The position numbers were made by a program, and so were the translations under genes. From Selenomonas sp963544755 (GTDB lineage: Bacteria > Bacillota > Negativicutes > Selenomonadales > Selenomonadaceae), in contig CAUUGH010000003.1 of assembly GCA_963544755.1 (NCBI GenBank), positions 23,122 to 87,121 on the forward strand: a stretch of DNA of 64,000 nt, read 5' to 3'. This document shows, piece after piece, positions 18,753 to 26,688 of this stretch (positions are counted from its first letter, which is position 1; each line of letters begins with the position of its first letter). The notes beneath the pieces are model-generated. The model ran no database searches. It had not been told where the DNA came from and saw only the letters and a list, made by a program, of their open reading frames with translations.

Positions 18753-19880
18753 ATGGCTGAGAAAAATCAGGCAGCTCTTGATAAAGATAAAAAGCCGACG
18801 CAAAGCGCTGCCATCGTGTCGAGTCTTCTTACAAAAGGGCGCGGCAACGGCGGCGTGCTGACTTACGGCGAATTAATGACAGCTTTACAAGAGCAAGAAC
18901 TCACGCCGGATGAAATCGACGACCTTTATGAAACATTTAGCAGACGGGGCATCGAAATCGTAGACGACGCAAGCCGCAATCAGGCAGAGCCGGAGGAAAA
19001 ACAAGAAGCCGAAGAAGAATCAGATATCGATCTAAGCATCCCCGAAGGCATCAGCATTGATGATCCCGTGCGTATGTATCTAAAAGAGATCGGTCGTGTG
19101 CCGCTTCTTTCGGCAGAAGAGGAAATCGTCTTAGCTAAACGCATGGAAGCAGGCGACGGACAAGCACAAAAAGAATTAGCCGAGGCAAATCTGCGCCTCG
19201 TCGTAAGTATCGCTAAGCGTTATGTCGGTCGCGGTATGCTGTTTTTAGACCTCATACAAGAAGGAAACCTAGGACTTATCAAGGCAGTCGAGAAATTTGA
19301 CTACAACAAAGGATACAAATTCAGCACATATGCTACATGGTGGATAAGACAGGCGATCACACGCGCTATTGCTGATCAAGCACGAACTATTCGCATCCCC
19401 GTGCATATGGTCGAAACGATAAACAAGCTAATTCGCATCTCGCGTCAACTATTGCAGCAGCTAGGTAGAGAGCCGTCACCTGAAGAGATCGCCGAAGCGA
19501 TGGAAGTCACCGTCGAGCGCGTGCGTGAGATCATGAAAATAGCACAAGAGCCCGTGTCGCTTGAAACGCCGATTGGCGAAGAAGAAGACTCACACCTTGG
19601 CGACTTCATCGAAGATCAAGACGCTCCGGCGCCGGCAGAAGCAGCTTCCTTCATGCTCTTAAAAGAGCAGCTGGAAGAAGTCTTAGACACCCTGACAGAT
19701 CGCGAAGAGCGTGTGCTTCGTCTGCGTTTTGGACTAGACGACGGCAGAGCGCGTACATTAGAAGAAGTCGGGCAAAACTTCGGTGTGACTCGCGAACGAA
19801 TTCGACAGATCGAGGCAAAAGCCCTAAGAAAGCTGCGCCATCCGAGCCGCAGCCGCAAACTTAAAGATTTTCTCGATTGA
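18753..19880 (+). CDS. rpoD: RNA polymerase principal sigma factor
   Basis: This is the housekeeping sigma-70 factor (375 residues). It has a region 1.1 with acidic linker (residues about 20-95), region 1.2 (DPVRMYLKEIGRVPLLSAEE), region 2 (EANLRLVVSIAKRYVGRG, YKFSTYATWWIRQAITRAIA), region 3 and region 4 (LRLRFGLDDGRARTLEEVG, FGVTRERIRQIEAKALRKLR). The ATG at 18753 follows AAAGGAGG. The TGA stop at 19878-19880 overlaps upstream start candidates of trmK, which suggests translational coupling. Confidence 0.97.
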   Translation: MAEKNQAALDKDKKPTQSAAIVSSLLTKGRGNGGVLTYGELMTALQEQELTPDEIDDLYETFSRRGIEIVDDASRNQAEPEEKQEAEEESDIDLSIPEGISIDDPVRMYLKEIGRVPLLSAEEEIVLAKRMEAGDGQAQKELAEANLRLVVSIAKRYVGRGMLFLDLIQEGNLGLIKAVEKFDYNKGYKFSTYATWWIRQAITRAIADQARTIRIPVHMVETINKLIRISRQLLQQLGREPSPEEIAEAMEVTVERVREIMKIAQEPVSLETPIGEEEDSHLGDFIEDQDAPAPAEAASFMLLKEQLEEVLDTLTDREERVLRLRFGLDDGRARTLEEVGQNFGVTRERIRQIEAKALRKLRHPSRSRKLKDFLD

Positions 19881-19912
19881 TGAGCCAAAAAATAAGAAAA
19901 GAGGCGGTGACG

Positions 19913-20602
19913 ATGCAAGAACTTGATGAACGTCTTGCAGCTGTCGCCGCCTTTGTGCCTTTTAACGCACATCTTGCCGACATCGGCACAGACCACGCGA
20001 AGCTGCCGCTTGCACTAATCTCTATGGGAAAGATCAAAAAGGCAATCGCCACCGACGTAAATATTGGTCCGTTAGAAGCTGCAAAACGCGCTGTAAAAAT
20101 GGCAGGACAGGAAAAAGCCGTCGATGTGCGCCTTAGCGATGGATTTTGCGCGCTAAAGATGCAAGAAGCTGATACCGTCACCATCGCGGGCATGGGAGGC
20201 GCTCTTATCTGCCGCATTCTTCAAGACGCCGGCAACGTGTTGTTTTATGTAAAAAACCTCATCTTGCAGCCGCAAAACGGTGCAGAACAACTTCGCGCAT
20301 GGCTTTATGCAAACGATTGGCACATCGCCGATGAAAACTTAGCATATGTAGGTAATAGACTCTACGAAATAATACTTGCTCAAAAGGGGCGCAGCAAAAG
20401 CCCTGCCCCACCTTTACTGTCGATAGGACCATTACTCTGGCAAAAAAAGCCGCCGCTTCTTAAAATGCATATTAAAAAGCTGCTAAAGAGCGCAAAATGT
20501 GCCGCTGCCGGCATGGAAAAAAGTGCAAGAGCCGGCAAAAGCCCTGCATATCGCGCCTTGAAAGAAAAAATTGCTTTATTGGAGGAAAAAATTTCATGGT
20601 AA
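19913..20602 (+). CDS. trmK: tRNA (adenine(22)-N1)-methyltransferase
   Basis: TrmK methylates N1 of A22 in tRNAs, using S-adenosylmethionine. The 229-residue product has the Rossmann SAM-binding start LADIGTDHAKLPLALISMGK, the conserved AIATDVNIGPLEAAK and the IAGMGGALICRIL motif, and a C-terminal helical extension. I chose ATG at 19913 (after GAGGCGGTGA) because it gives the family N-terminus (MQELDERLAAVAAFVPFNA); starts at 19877 or 19880 would add about 12 residues and overlap rpoD. It overlaps the next gene by 7 bases. Confidence 0.9.
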   Translation: MQELDERLAAVAAFVPFNAHLADIGTDHAKLPLALISMGKIKKAIATDVNIGPLEAAKRAVKMAGQEKAVDVRLSDGFCALKMQEADTVTIAGMGGALICRILQDAGNVLFYVKNLILQPQNGAEQLRAWLYANDWHIADENLAYVGNRLYEIILAQKGRSKSPAPPLLSIGPLLWQKKPPLLKMHIKKLLKSAKCAAAGMEKSARAGKSPAYRALKEKIALLEEKISW

Positions 20603-21387
20603 TATGTCAAGACATCATGCAGGTGATGGAGCGCATCGCGCCGCGTCATTTAGCAGAAAGCTGGGATAACCCAGGACTTTTAATCGGCGCACCTACCGAT
20701 GAAATAAAAAAAATCCTCGTCACACTTGACGTGCGTGAGGAAACTATAAAGCGTGCAATAAAGGATGGCTGCGATATGATCATCACGCACCATCCTCTTA
20801 TTTTTCGCGCTCTAACTGCTGTGCGTACGGACGATGCTACAGGGCGCAAGATAGCACGCCTTATAAAAGCAGGGATCGCCGTATTTGCCGCCCATACAAA
20901 TCTAGACAGTGCAAGGGGCGGCGTAAACGATGTACTTGCCCAAAAACTAGGGCTTAATAAACTTATGCCGCTCGTACAAGACACCTCTGACAAAGCGGCA
21001 GGGCTCGGGCGCATCGGCACACTGAAAAAGGCGCTTTCTTTACAAGATTTCGCCGCACACATAAAAACACAGCTTAACATCGCAACGCTTCGGCTCGTAT
21101 GTGCAGGCGATCACGCTATCTGCTGCGTCGCGCTTTGCGGCGGCAGCGGTGCAGAGTTTATCGGCACTGCCGCAGCAAAAGGCGCCAGCGTCTATGTAAC
21201 GGGCGACATAAAATATCACGACGCAGAACGTGCCGTAGGCTTAGGCATCCATTTGATAGATGCAGGACACTTTGCGACCGAGCAGCCGATTGTCGCCGCA
21301 CTCGCCGCTCGTTTGACAGCAGAACTTACAACTAGCGTAGAAATCATTTCAGAAACAACATCTAGTGATTTTTTTCAAGTCTATTAA
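20596..21387 (+). CDS. Nif3-like dinuclear metal-binding protein (NIF3/DUF34 family)
   Basis: The role of this family is unsettled; members are hexamers with a dinuclear metal centre. The 263-residue protein has LAESWDNPGLLIG, IITHHPLIFRAL and AAHTNLDSARGGVNDVLA, which carry the metal-ligand histidines and acidic residues, and a C-terminal segment (DIKYHDAERAVGLG, IDAGHFATEQP). It is the short form without the inserted central domain found in some Firmicutes. The ATG at 20596 follows GGAGG at 20581-20585. Together with trmK it forms a conserved pair downstream of rpoD. Confidence 0.9.
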   Translation: MVICQDIMQVMERIAPRHLAESWDNPGLLIGAPTDEIKKILVTLDVREETIKRAIKDGCDMIITHHPLIFRALTAVRTDDATGRKIARLIKAGIAVFAAHTNLDSARGGVNDVLAQKLGLNKLMPLVQDTSDKAAGLGRIGTLKKALSLQDFAAHIKTQLNIATLRLVCAGDHAICCVALCGGSGAEFIGTAAAKGASVYVTGDIKYHDAERAVGLGIHLIDAGHFATEQPIVAALAARLTAELTTSVEIISETTSSDFFQVY

Positions 21388-21438
21388 CAATATATGCGAT
21401 TTTTACATCAAAAATGCTTTGTGTATGACTAAAATGAC

Positions 21439-21467
21439 TTGACAATTTATTAAGAAACCGGTATAAT
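21439..21467 (+). promoter_or_regulatory. Sigma-70 promoter of rnpB
   Basis: TTGACA (21439-21444) and TATAAT (21462-21467) are both perfect consensus boxes, spaced 17 bases. Transcription should begin near 21474, just upstream of the RNase P RNA. Confidence 0.9.
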
Positions 21468-21477
21468 GATCGTGTTG

Positions 21478-21842
21478 TAAATTTATTGAGCATCTGGGCA
21501 ATCGCGGGCATTTTGTCTGAGGAAAGTCCGGGCTTCAAAGGGCAGCGTGCTGGATAACGTCCAGCGAGGGAAACCTTAGGGAAAGTGCTATAGAGATTTA
21601 GACCGCCAAAGAGTGCGAGCTCTTTTGGTAAGGGTGGAAAGGTGCGGTAAGAGCGCACCAGCAGTCAGGTGACTGGCTGGCTAGGTAAACCCCACGCGAA
21701 GCAAGACCAAATAGGGAAGGGATGAAGCGGCCCGCAGACCTTCCGGGTAGAGTCGCTTGAGCCGTCCGGCAACGGGCGGTCTAGATAAATGGTTGCCGCT
21801 GCTTTGTCAGTACAGAACCCGGCTTATAGGAAGCTCGATGAA
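21478..21842 (+). ncRNA. rnpB: RNase P RNA, class A
   Basis: This is the catalytic RNA that matures tRNA 5' ends. The universally conserved segments are visible: GAGGAAAGTCCGGGCT near the 5' end, GAGGGAAACC, AGGGTGGAAAGGTGCGGTAA, AAACCCCACGCGAAGCAAGA, and ACAGAACCCGGCTTATAGG near the 3' end. The GGTGCGG/loop arrangement is the ancestral class A type. Terminal coordinates are approximate; GAGC near 21488 can pair with GCTC near 21831 to close helix P1. No terminator is visible after it. Confidence 0.95.
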
Positions 21843-21867
21843 TAAACAACAAGAAGCTAATACGCAT

Positions 21868-22016
21868 AAACAAAGAAAAGCCAAATCCAACTCAGGAGCG
21901 GGGGAACCATCGTTTGGGGTGAATTATGGTGCCTTTAGCGTCAAAAAGTGCATCAAAAGGGTATTCTCTTCCCTAACCCGTCAGCTAACCTCGTAGGCGA
22001 AATCAGAGAGGGAGTG
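21868..22016 (+). promoter_or_regulatory. ydaO-type cyclic di-AMP riboswitch
   Basis: The leader carries the conserved blocks of the ydaO class: GGGGGAACCATCGTTTGGGG, then GTGAATTATGG, then CTTCCCTAACCCGTCAGCTA and ACCTCGTAGGCGAAATCAGA. It ends a few bases before a gene for a peptidoglycan hydrolase, a classic target of this riboswitch, which normally turns expression off when c-di-AMP is high. No separate promoter was found between rnpB and this element. Confidence 0.9.
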
Positions 22017-22021
22017 TATAT

Positions 22022-22684
22022 TTGAGTAGAGTAATGCGTATTTTTGTACTCACCATGGTTTTGATGTGTGGTTGCTCTATCGTAGGGGCTAGTGCCTTTC
22101 GTGTAGGTGATCAGGGAAGCGATGTAGCAGAGATTCAAGGACGCTTGGCAAGTCTTGGGTATGATGTAGCGGCAGACGGCGAGTTTGGACCTGCAACGGC
22201 TGAGGCGGTAAAAGCATTTCAGAGTGCAAACGGGCTTGAAGTGGATGGGCTTGTTGGCTCTGACACCTATGCGGCGCTTTTAGGAAAGGCTATGCCGCAA
22301 GTAAGCCGTGGCGCAAACTACATTTCGCGCCGTATCATCCAAGAATCCATGCAGTACCTAGGCGTGCCTTATGTATTTGGCGGCACCTCGCCTGGTGGCT
22401 TTGACTGCTCTGGCTATGTGCGCTATGTATTTGCGAACGCTGGCGTTTACCTGCCGAGGACGGCAGATGAACAGTTTGAGATCGGTACTCCTGTTTCGAC
22501 AGAGGAGCTTATCGCAGGCGATCTCGTCTTCTTTTCGACCTACACCTATGGTGCATCACACGTTGGCATCTATCTTGGCGACGGTAGCTTCATCAATGCC
22601 TCGTCGAGCCGCGGCGTGGCTATTGATTCACTCTATGACTCTTACTGGGGGTCCTGCTATATCGGGGCTAGGAGAGTCATGTGA
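22022..22684 (+). CDS. Exported peptidoglycan hydrolase: PG-binding domain plus NlpC/P60
   Basis: The 220-residue protein should cut peptide stems in the cell wall. It has a signal peptide (residues about 1-24), a PG_binding_1 repeat (GDQGSDVAEIQGRLASLGYD, FGPATAEAVKAFQ), and an NlpC/P60 domain with catalytic Cys in GGFDCSGYVRYVF and His in SHVGIYLGDG. The TTG at 22022 follows GAGGGAG at 22008-22014; an ATG at 22034 is a possible alternative. It lies directly behind the c-di-AMP riboswitch, which links wall turnover to osmotic and wall stress. A terminator follows. Confidence 0.93.
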   Translation: MSRVMRIFVLTMVLMCGCSIVGASAFRVGDQGSDVAEIQGRLASLGYDVAADGEFGPATAEAVKAFQSANGLEVDGLVGSDTYAALLGKAMPQVSRGANYISRRIIQESMQYLGVPYVFGGTSPGGFDCSGYVRYVFANAGVYLPRTADEQFEIGTPVSTEELIAGDLVFFSTYTYGASHVGIYLGDGSFINASSSRGVAIDSLYDSYWGSCYIGARRVM

Positions 22685-22716
22685 TTTAAAAAAACACAGA
22701 AACACACTGTATTACC

Positions 22717-22748
22717 AAAAAGGGAGGCATCTAATGCCTCCTCTTTTT
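22717..22748 (+). terminator. Rho-independent terminator after the NlpC/P60 gene
   Basis: GAGGCAT (22724-22730) pairs with ATGCCTC (22734-22740) around CTA, with extra A-rich/T-rich flanking pairs and a run of seven T. Confidence 0.85.
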
Positions 22749-22801
22749 TTGCCTAATTTTTCCCTTACATATTGAGTTCCTACAGATTCTTTAAGTCAAT
22801 A

Positions 22802-23215
22802 TCAGTCGTCCTCTTCATCTAACTTTCGCAAAGCCTCTTCGCCAAATATACTTCTAATCTTTTCCTGCGCCTTCTTCTTGATCTCTTCTGTAATATACAT
22901 CTGTGCCAACATAATCGCCATGCCGAGAGCCAGTGCATCGTCTGCATAGCCTGCAACCGGCGTAAAATCAGGGATGAGATCAAGCGGCGAAATGAGATAG
23001 CCAAGCGCCCCGTAAATGGCCGCCTTCACCTTAGCTGGGCACTCAGGTGACTGTGCGACATAAAAAAGCTGCAGCGCTTTATAAATCAGTTTTGCCCCTA
23101 TGGCAGCCACATTGTCTTGGATCTTCTCCCAAAGCCCCTTCTCCGTATAATGCTTCTCGAATTTCCCCATGTCAATATTGTTCAAATCTTCCGCATTTAC
23201 ATTTTTCCACAACAT
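22802..23215 (-). CDS. DUF1232 (YkvA-like) membrane-associated protein
   Basis: The function is unknown. The 137-residue protein has the DUF1232 core AAIYGALGYLISPLDLIPDF followed by TPVAGYADDALALGMAI, which forms one or two hydrophobic segments, and a charged C-terminus ending in acidic residues. I chose the start at 23215 (MLWKNVNAED) because GGAGGGAAAA precedes it; longer in-frame starts upstream add about 26 residues with no ribosome site. It lies convergent to the NlpC/P60 gene, across a terminator. Confidence 0.85.
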   Translation of the reverse strand: MLWKNVNAEDLNNIDMGKFEKHYTEKGLWEKIQDNVAAIGAKLIYKALQLFYVAQSPECPAKVKAAIYGALGYLISPLDLIPDFTPVAGYADDALALGMAIMLAQMYITEEIKKKAQEKIRSIFGEEALRKLDEEDD

Positions 23216-23282
23216 ATTTTTCCCTCCGCAATCAATAGTTTGCGCTAAATATTTCTTGCATCTTACCTGAAAGCCCAAGAGG

Positions 23283-23579
23283 TCAAGCACCAAGGGCTAA
23301 GATCGCTTGGTAACTTTCATCTAAGGCCAGCGCACAATGTCTAGGAAGTAGACGTTTGTGCGTGTATTTTACATGGAAAATTTCTATATATTTCGCTCCT
23401 TTCCTGCCGCAAGAACACTTCTTTTGAAATTTTTCTTTCCTAAAAATATTTGCTTGCGCCGTGCAGCCGCGTGTGAAGGATTTCTTTTGCGTCAGCGGTG
23501 CAACCTTTTCTATGGGCACACGCTCACAGATGATTTCGATCTCATCGTCAAAGAGTACAGTGGAAACGAGGATTTTCAC
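23283..23579 (-). CDS. Hypothetical protein, 98 residues
   Basis: A minus-strand frame with a GTG start at 23579 encodes MKILVSTVLFDDEIEIICER followed by a Lys/Arg- and Cys-containing middle (KKCSCGRKGAKYIEIF) and ends LALDESYQAILALGA. An AGGAGG lies upstream but about 15 bases away, which is long. It precedes the DUF1232 gene on the same strand. I recognise no family. A 76-residue plus-strand frame overlaps it and looks less protein-like. Otherwise this 450-base stretch between the DUF1232 gene and trkH holds only the trkH promoter. Confidence 0.35.
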   Translation of the reverse strand: MKILVSTVLFDDEIEIICERVPIEKVAPLTQKKSFTRGCTAQANIFRKEKFQKKCSCGRKGAKYIEIFHVKYTHKRLLPRHCALALDESYQAILALGA

Positions 23580-23675
23580 GATTTATGAAAAGATCCTCCT
23601 GTGCAGTTGTCGTATGCTCTTTTATTCTAACATAATCTCATCGCGTTGGCATCTTGCGTGTGCGCTACACAAAAA

Positions 23676-23704
23676 TTGACAAGCAAACAGAAACTTGTTA
23701 TTCT
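23676..23704 (+). promoter_or_regulatory. Sigma-70 promoter of the TrkH gene
   Basis: TTGACA (23676-23681) and TATTCT (23699-23704) are spaced 17 bases. Transcription from about 23711 excludes the ATG at 23705 as the translation start and supports TTG at 23747. Confidence 0.75.
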
Positions 23705-23746
23705 ATGCGTGAAAAATACGCTGCTTCTTTAGGGAGGGTATCCTTC

Positions 23747-25198
23747 TTGGAAATTAAAGTCTTAGCATACTTTTTAGGTCGCATCGCGCAGGCAGAAGGG
23801 GTGATTTTCCTCGTGCCGCTTGCCGTTTCTTTGTATTGTGCCGAATCTGCGGCAGCGGCGCTTTTTTTTGCCGGCGTTTTAAGCTTGGCGCTAGGTACGG
23901 CACTTCGCTTCTATGGCAAGGCGGCAGGTGAGCGGCTAACACTTAAAGAAGGCATCGCCATCACAGGCGTCGGCTGGCTTTTGGCGACCTTTCTTGGTAT
24001 GCTGCCGTATCTTCTTGGCGGCTATTTGGGTTTTTTAGATGGCATCTTTGAAAGCATATCGGGCTTTACAGGTACGGGTGCGACGGTTATCACGGACATT
24101 GAGGCATTAGCGCAGGGAATTTTACTTTGGCGAAGTCTTACGCATTGGCTAGGCGGTCTTGGCATTATCGTTATATTCATCGCCCTTTTACCTGCTACAG
24201 GACAAAGCACCATCACTATGTATAACGCCGAATCAAGCGCACAAGGCTCCGAGCGCGTCTTGCCGCGGCTCAAAGATTTGACGAGCGTACTTTTTCGCAT
24301 CTATGTTGTCCTTACAACTATCGCCTTTTGCACCTTTTTCCTCTGCGGCATGAGTGCGCTTGACGCTCTAAACCACGCGATGTCTACCATCGGTACAGGG
24401 GGCTTTTCAACCTACAACAATAGCGCGGCGCATTTTCATAGCCCTGCCATTGAAATATTCATGTCGCTCTTTATGTTTATTGCAGGCGGCAGCTTTGGGC
24501 TTTACTATCGTGTCTATAAGAAAGGACCACAGCTTCTTTGGCAAAATTCTGAATTTAAGGCATATTTTGCTATAGTCTTTGGTGCAGTACTGCTTATCGG
24601 AGCAAATCTCTTTTACCACGGACTTTATAATGTGCCGGACGCCTTGCGCTTTGCGCTTTTTCAGGCGACCTCTCTTTCTACGACAGGCTTTGTGTCTGCC
24701 GACTATGAAGCATGGCCGGGCTTTTCTAAGAGCATTTTGCTGCTTCTCATGCTCTCTGGTGGCTGCGTCGGCTCAACGGCGGCAGGGCTTAAGATCTCGC
24801 GCATCCTGCTGCTCTTTCGCATGGTGAGCATGATCGTATTAGAAAAACTTCATCCGCGTGTTGCGACGCCGGTGCGCCTTAACGGCGGGCCGGTAGATGA
24901 AGCAACGCTTCACCGAACGGCGGCATTTTTCTTCCTCTACGTCATATCTATCGCTTTTTTTGCCCTGCTCATGACCGCAGACAACATCAAGACATTTGAC
25001 GCTATCGGTATCAGCGTGACGACAGTTGGCTGCATAGGACCTGCTTTTGGTATCGCAGGCGCGACAGAAAACTATGCAGGGCTGTCTGATTTTACGAAAA
25101 GCATCCTCTGCTTTGCCATGCTGCTCGGCAGACTGGAATTTTTCACGCTGCTGGTTATGTTTTGCCCATCTTTTTGGCTTTCTAAGAAAAATTGGTAA
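23747..25198 (+). CDS. TrkH/KtrB-type potassium uptake membrane subunit
   Basis: The 483-residue inner-membrane protein belongs to the TrkH family, which carries K+ with the help of a peripheral TrkA/KtrA subunit not present here. Pore-loop motifs are visible: SISGFTGTGATVI, STIGTGGFST, TSLSTTGFVSADYE and SVTTVGCIGPAFG, each with the selectivity glycine, along with SLTHWLGGLGIIV and SGGCVGSTAAGLKISR. I chose TTG at 23747 because GGGAGGG (23732-23738) is correctly spaced and lies downstream of the promoter. The lack of trkA nearby means the partner must be elsewhere. Confidence 0.92.
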   Translation: MEIKVLAYFLGRIAQAEGVIFLVPLAVSLYCAESAAAALFFAGVLSLALGTALRFYGKAAGERLTLKEGIAITGVGWLLATFLGMLPYLLGGYLGFLDGIFESISGFTGTGATVITDIEALAQGILLWRSLTHWLGGLGIIVIFIALLPATGQSTITMYNAESSAQGSERVLPRLKDLTSVLFRIYVVLTTIAFCTFFLCGMSALDALNHAMSTIGTGGFSTYNNSAAHFHSPAIEIFMSLFMFIAGGSFGLYYRVYKKGPQLLWQNSEFKAYFAIVFGAVLLIGANLFYHGLYNVPDALRFALFQATSLSTTGFVSADYEAWPGFSKSILLLLMLSGGCVGSTAAGLKISRILLLFRMVSMIVLEKLHPRVATPVRLNGGPVDEATLHRTAAFFFLYVISIAFFALLMTADNIKTFDAIGISVTTVGCIGPAFGIAGATENYAGLSDFTKSILCFAMLLGRLEFFTLLVMFCPSFWLSKKNW

Positions 25199-25240
25199 AC
25201 GCACACAGTGTATTTTGCAGCTGTTATTTATAGAAAAATC

Positions 25241-25365
25241 ATTAAAATATGTCAATGATAAAATAAAGTCGCTTAGATTTGTGTATCTGCGCTGTATTTG
25301 TTGGCGATAAGAAAAGAGCGTAGAGGCGTGCAGATAGCGGCTGAATTTATTAGTGACTTCTTAAT
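25241..25365. repeat. Dispersed inverted repeat, copy E (about 125 bp)
   Basis: The left part ATTAAAATATGTCAATGATA pairs poorly with TTTATTAGTGACTTCTTAAT at the right end, but the interior AAATAAAGTCGCTTAGATTT and AAAAGAGCGTAGAGGCGTGC match copies C and D. It is the longer subclass and looks eroded. It fills the first part of the gap between trkH and the LacI-family gene. Confidence 0.75.
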
Positions 25366-25368
25366 CTG

Positions 25369-25400
25369 TTGACAATAATTATTATGAAAGGTAATATAAT
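25369..25400 (+). promoter_or_regulatory. Probable promoter of the LacI-family regulator gene
   Basis: TTGACA at 25369-25374 is followed by TAATAT at 25392-25397 (17-base spacing) and an overlapping TATAAT at 25395-25400 (20-base spacing). It begins right at the end of repeat E and leaves a leader of about 115 bases. Confidence 0.6.
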
Positions 25401-25420
25401 GTATGCTGTATCTTACAAGA

Positions 25421-25500
25421 AGCGAGGATGCGACGGGCTAAGGAAAGCTTTCTAAAGCTGGCACGTTTAGCCAAAAGAGAGCTTTTAAGCATCAAAGGGA
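25421..25500 (+). promoter_or_regulatory. Structured mRNA leader (three-way fold) before the LacI-family gene
   Basis: GATGC (25427-25431) pairs with GCATC (25489-25493); inside, GGCTAA (25436-25441) pairs with TTAGCC (25467-25472) and encloses AGCTTT/AAAGCT (25446-25459), while AAAAG/CTTTT forms a third arm (25473-25486). I do not recognise it as a known riboswitch class. It could be a leader element or hold an autoregulatory operator. Confidence 0.4.
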
Positions 25501-25524
25501 ATTTATGAGCTTAGGGGGATATAC

Positions 25525-26541
25525 ATGGAACGCAAAGTAACTATTCAAGACATTGCAATACTTGCTGACGTTTCTAAAAGCACGGTTTCGCGCTACTTAA
25601 ACCAAGGCTATGTAAGTGAAGAAAAAGCTGCGCGTATCCAACAAGCGATCCAAGTGACGGGATTTCGCTCTAATGCCTTCGCTAGACGTTTGAAAGCGAA
25701 AAAGAGCGGCATGATCGGCATCGTCATGGCGCGTGTCGATTCTTATACGGGTGCTAAGATGCTCTTAGGACTTACAAAAGCATTGTGCGAAGTGGGTTGT
25801 CAAACACTCTTTCAAACCTCATTTCTTAACTTTACAAGTGAATTAGAAAATATCAAACACCTGGCAGAGCGTGGTGCAGACGGTATTATCGTAGATTCTA
25901 TTGGTATTACAGACGAACATATCGCACTGGTAAAAATGCTAAAAGAGCGAGATATTCCCGTGCTTTTTATCGGACAGCAGCATGAAAAGGTGACATATAT
26001 CAAGGTCGATGACTTCGGTGCAGGGCGTATGCTCGGCGACTATATAAGACGTATGGAGCATGAACGCGTCGTATTCGTAGGCGTTAGAGAAAAAGATCAT
26101 GCCGTAGGTGTCGAGCGCAAAGGCGGCTTTGTTGAGGTATTTACGCGCGCAAATCGTGGCGCTAGTGTAAATTTTGTAGAAACAGGCTTTAGCTTTCAGA
26201 TGGCATATGAAAAGAGCGAGGAAATCTTATCTTATCGTCCGAGTGCCATCGTCTGCGCGACAGATGGGATGGCATTTGGCGTTTTGCGTGCGCTGCATGA
26301 AAAAGGCATCGCCGTGCCGAGCGAAATTTCTGTCGTTGGCTTTGGCGGCTATGATACAGGCTCAGTGACCTATCCGCCGCTTACGACCGTTGCCTTTGAC
26401 TATGAAGCGCTTGGCAGACGTGCTGCAAAAATGCTTCTAAAGATGTTAAAAGAAGAACACGCCATATCTGTCGGCGACTTTCCGGCTCGGCTTATCGAGC
26501 GTGACAGCGTAGGTAAGGCACCTTGTAAAAGTGAGAAATAA
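25525..26541 (+). CDS. LacI-family transcriptional regulator
   Basis: The 338-residue protein has an N-terminal helix-turn-helix (TIQDIAILADVSKSTVSRYL) with the hinge region (FRSNAFARRLKAKKSGMIGI) and a periplasmic-binding-like effector domain (IVCATDGMAFGVLRALHEKG, ISVVGFGGYDTG). The family normally represses sugar-use genes and responds to a sugar ligand; the ligand here cannot be told. The ATG at 25525 follows AGGGGGA. A long terminator separates it from the osmolyte ABC genes, so control of those genes is only possible, not shown. Confidence 0.9.
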   Translation: MERKVTIQDIAILADVSKSTVSRYLNQGYVSEEKAARIQQAIQVTGFRSNAFARRLKAKKSGMIGIVMARVDSYTGAKMLLGLTKALCEVGCQTLFQTSFLNFTSELENIKHLAERGADGIIVDSIGITDEHIALVKMLKERDIPVLFIGQQHEKVTYIKVDDFGAGRMLGDYIRRMEHERVVFVGVREKDHAVGVERKGGFVEVFTRANRGASVNFVETGFSFQMAYEKSEEILSYRPSAIVCATDGMAFGVLRALHEKGIAVPSEISVVGFGGYDTGSVTYPPLTTVAFDYEALGRRAAKMLLKMLKEEHAISVGDFPARLIERDSVGKAPCKSEK

Positions 26542-26592
26542 GCAAAAAATCCGCATCAAAGCCTAGGCATAGACGCGGATTTTTTGCTTATT
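26537..26592 (+). terminator. Very strong terminator after the LacI-family gene
   Basis: AATAAGCAAAAAATCCGC (26537-26554) and GCGGATTTTTTGCTTATT (26575-26592) are perfect reverse complements over 18 bases. The hairpin overlaps the stop codon. The T-run lies within the stem on either strand, so it could work in both directions. Confidence 0.85.
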
Positions 26593-26613
26593 GCAGGTGC
26601 AGGTAATTTTCCT

Positions 26614-26644
26614 AAAGACATATAAATGTCTTTTGTGTTACAAT
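26614..26644 (+). promoter_or_regulatory. Palindromic operator overlapping a promoter of the OpuC-like operon
   Basis: AAAGACAT and ATGTCTTT (26614-26621 and 26626-26633) form an 8-base perfect palindrome with a 4-base spacer. A -10-like TACAAT lies at 26639-26644 with AGACAT 17 bases upstream, so the palindrome would overlap the -35 box and spacer. A bound repressor there would block transcription. The regulator is not known. Confidence 0.5.
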
Positions 26645-26688
26645 GAGCGTGCAATAAATAAATGATTATTATTTCAAGGAGGAATTTG

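Noticed and set aside
23358..23588. A 76-residue plus-strand frame before the TrkH gene
   Set aside because: It overlaps a more protein-like minus-strand frame, has no ribosome site and no recognisable domain.
23705..23746. The ATG at 23705 as the TrkH start
   Set aside because: It lies directly after the -10 box TATTCT, at or before the expected transcription start, and has no ribosome site.
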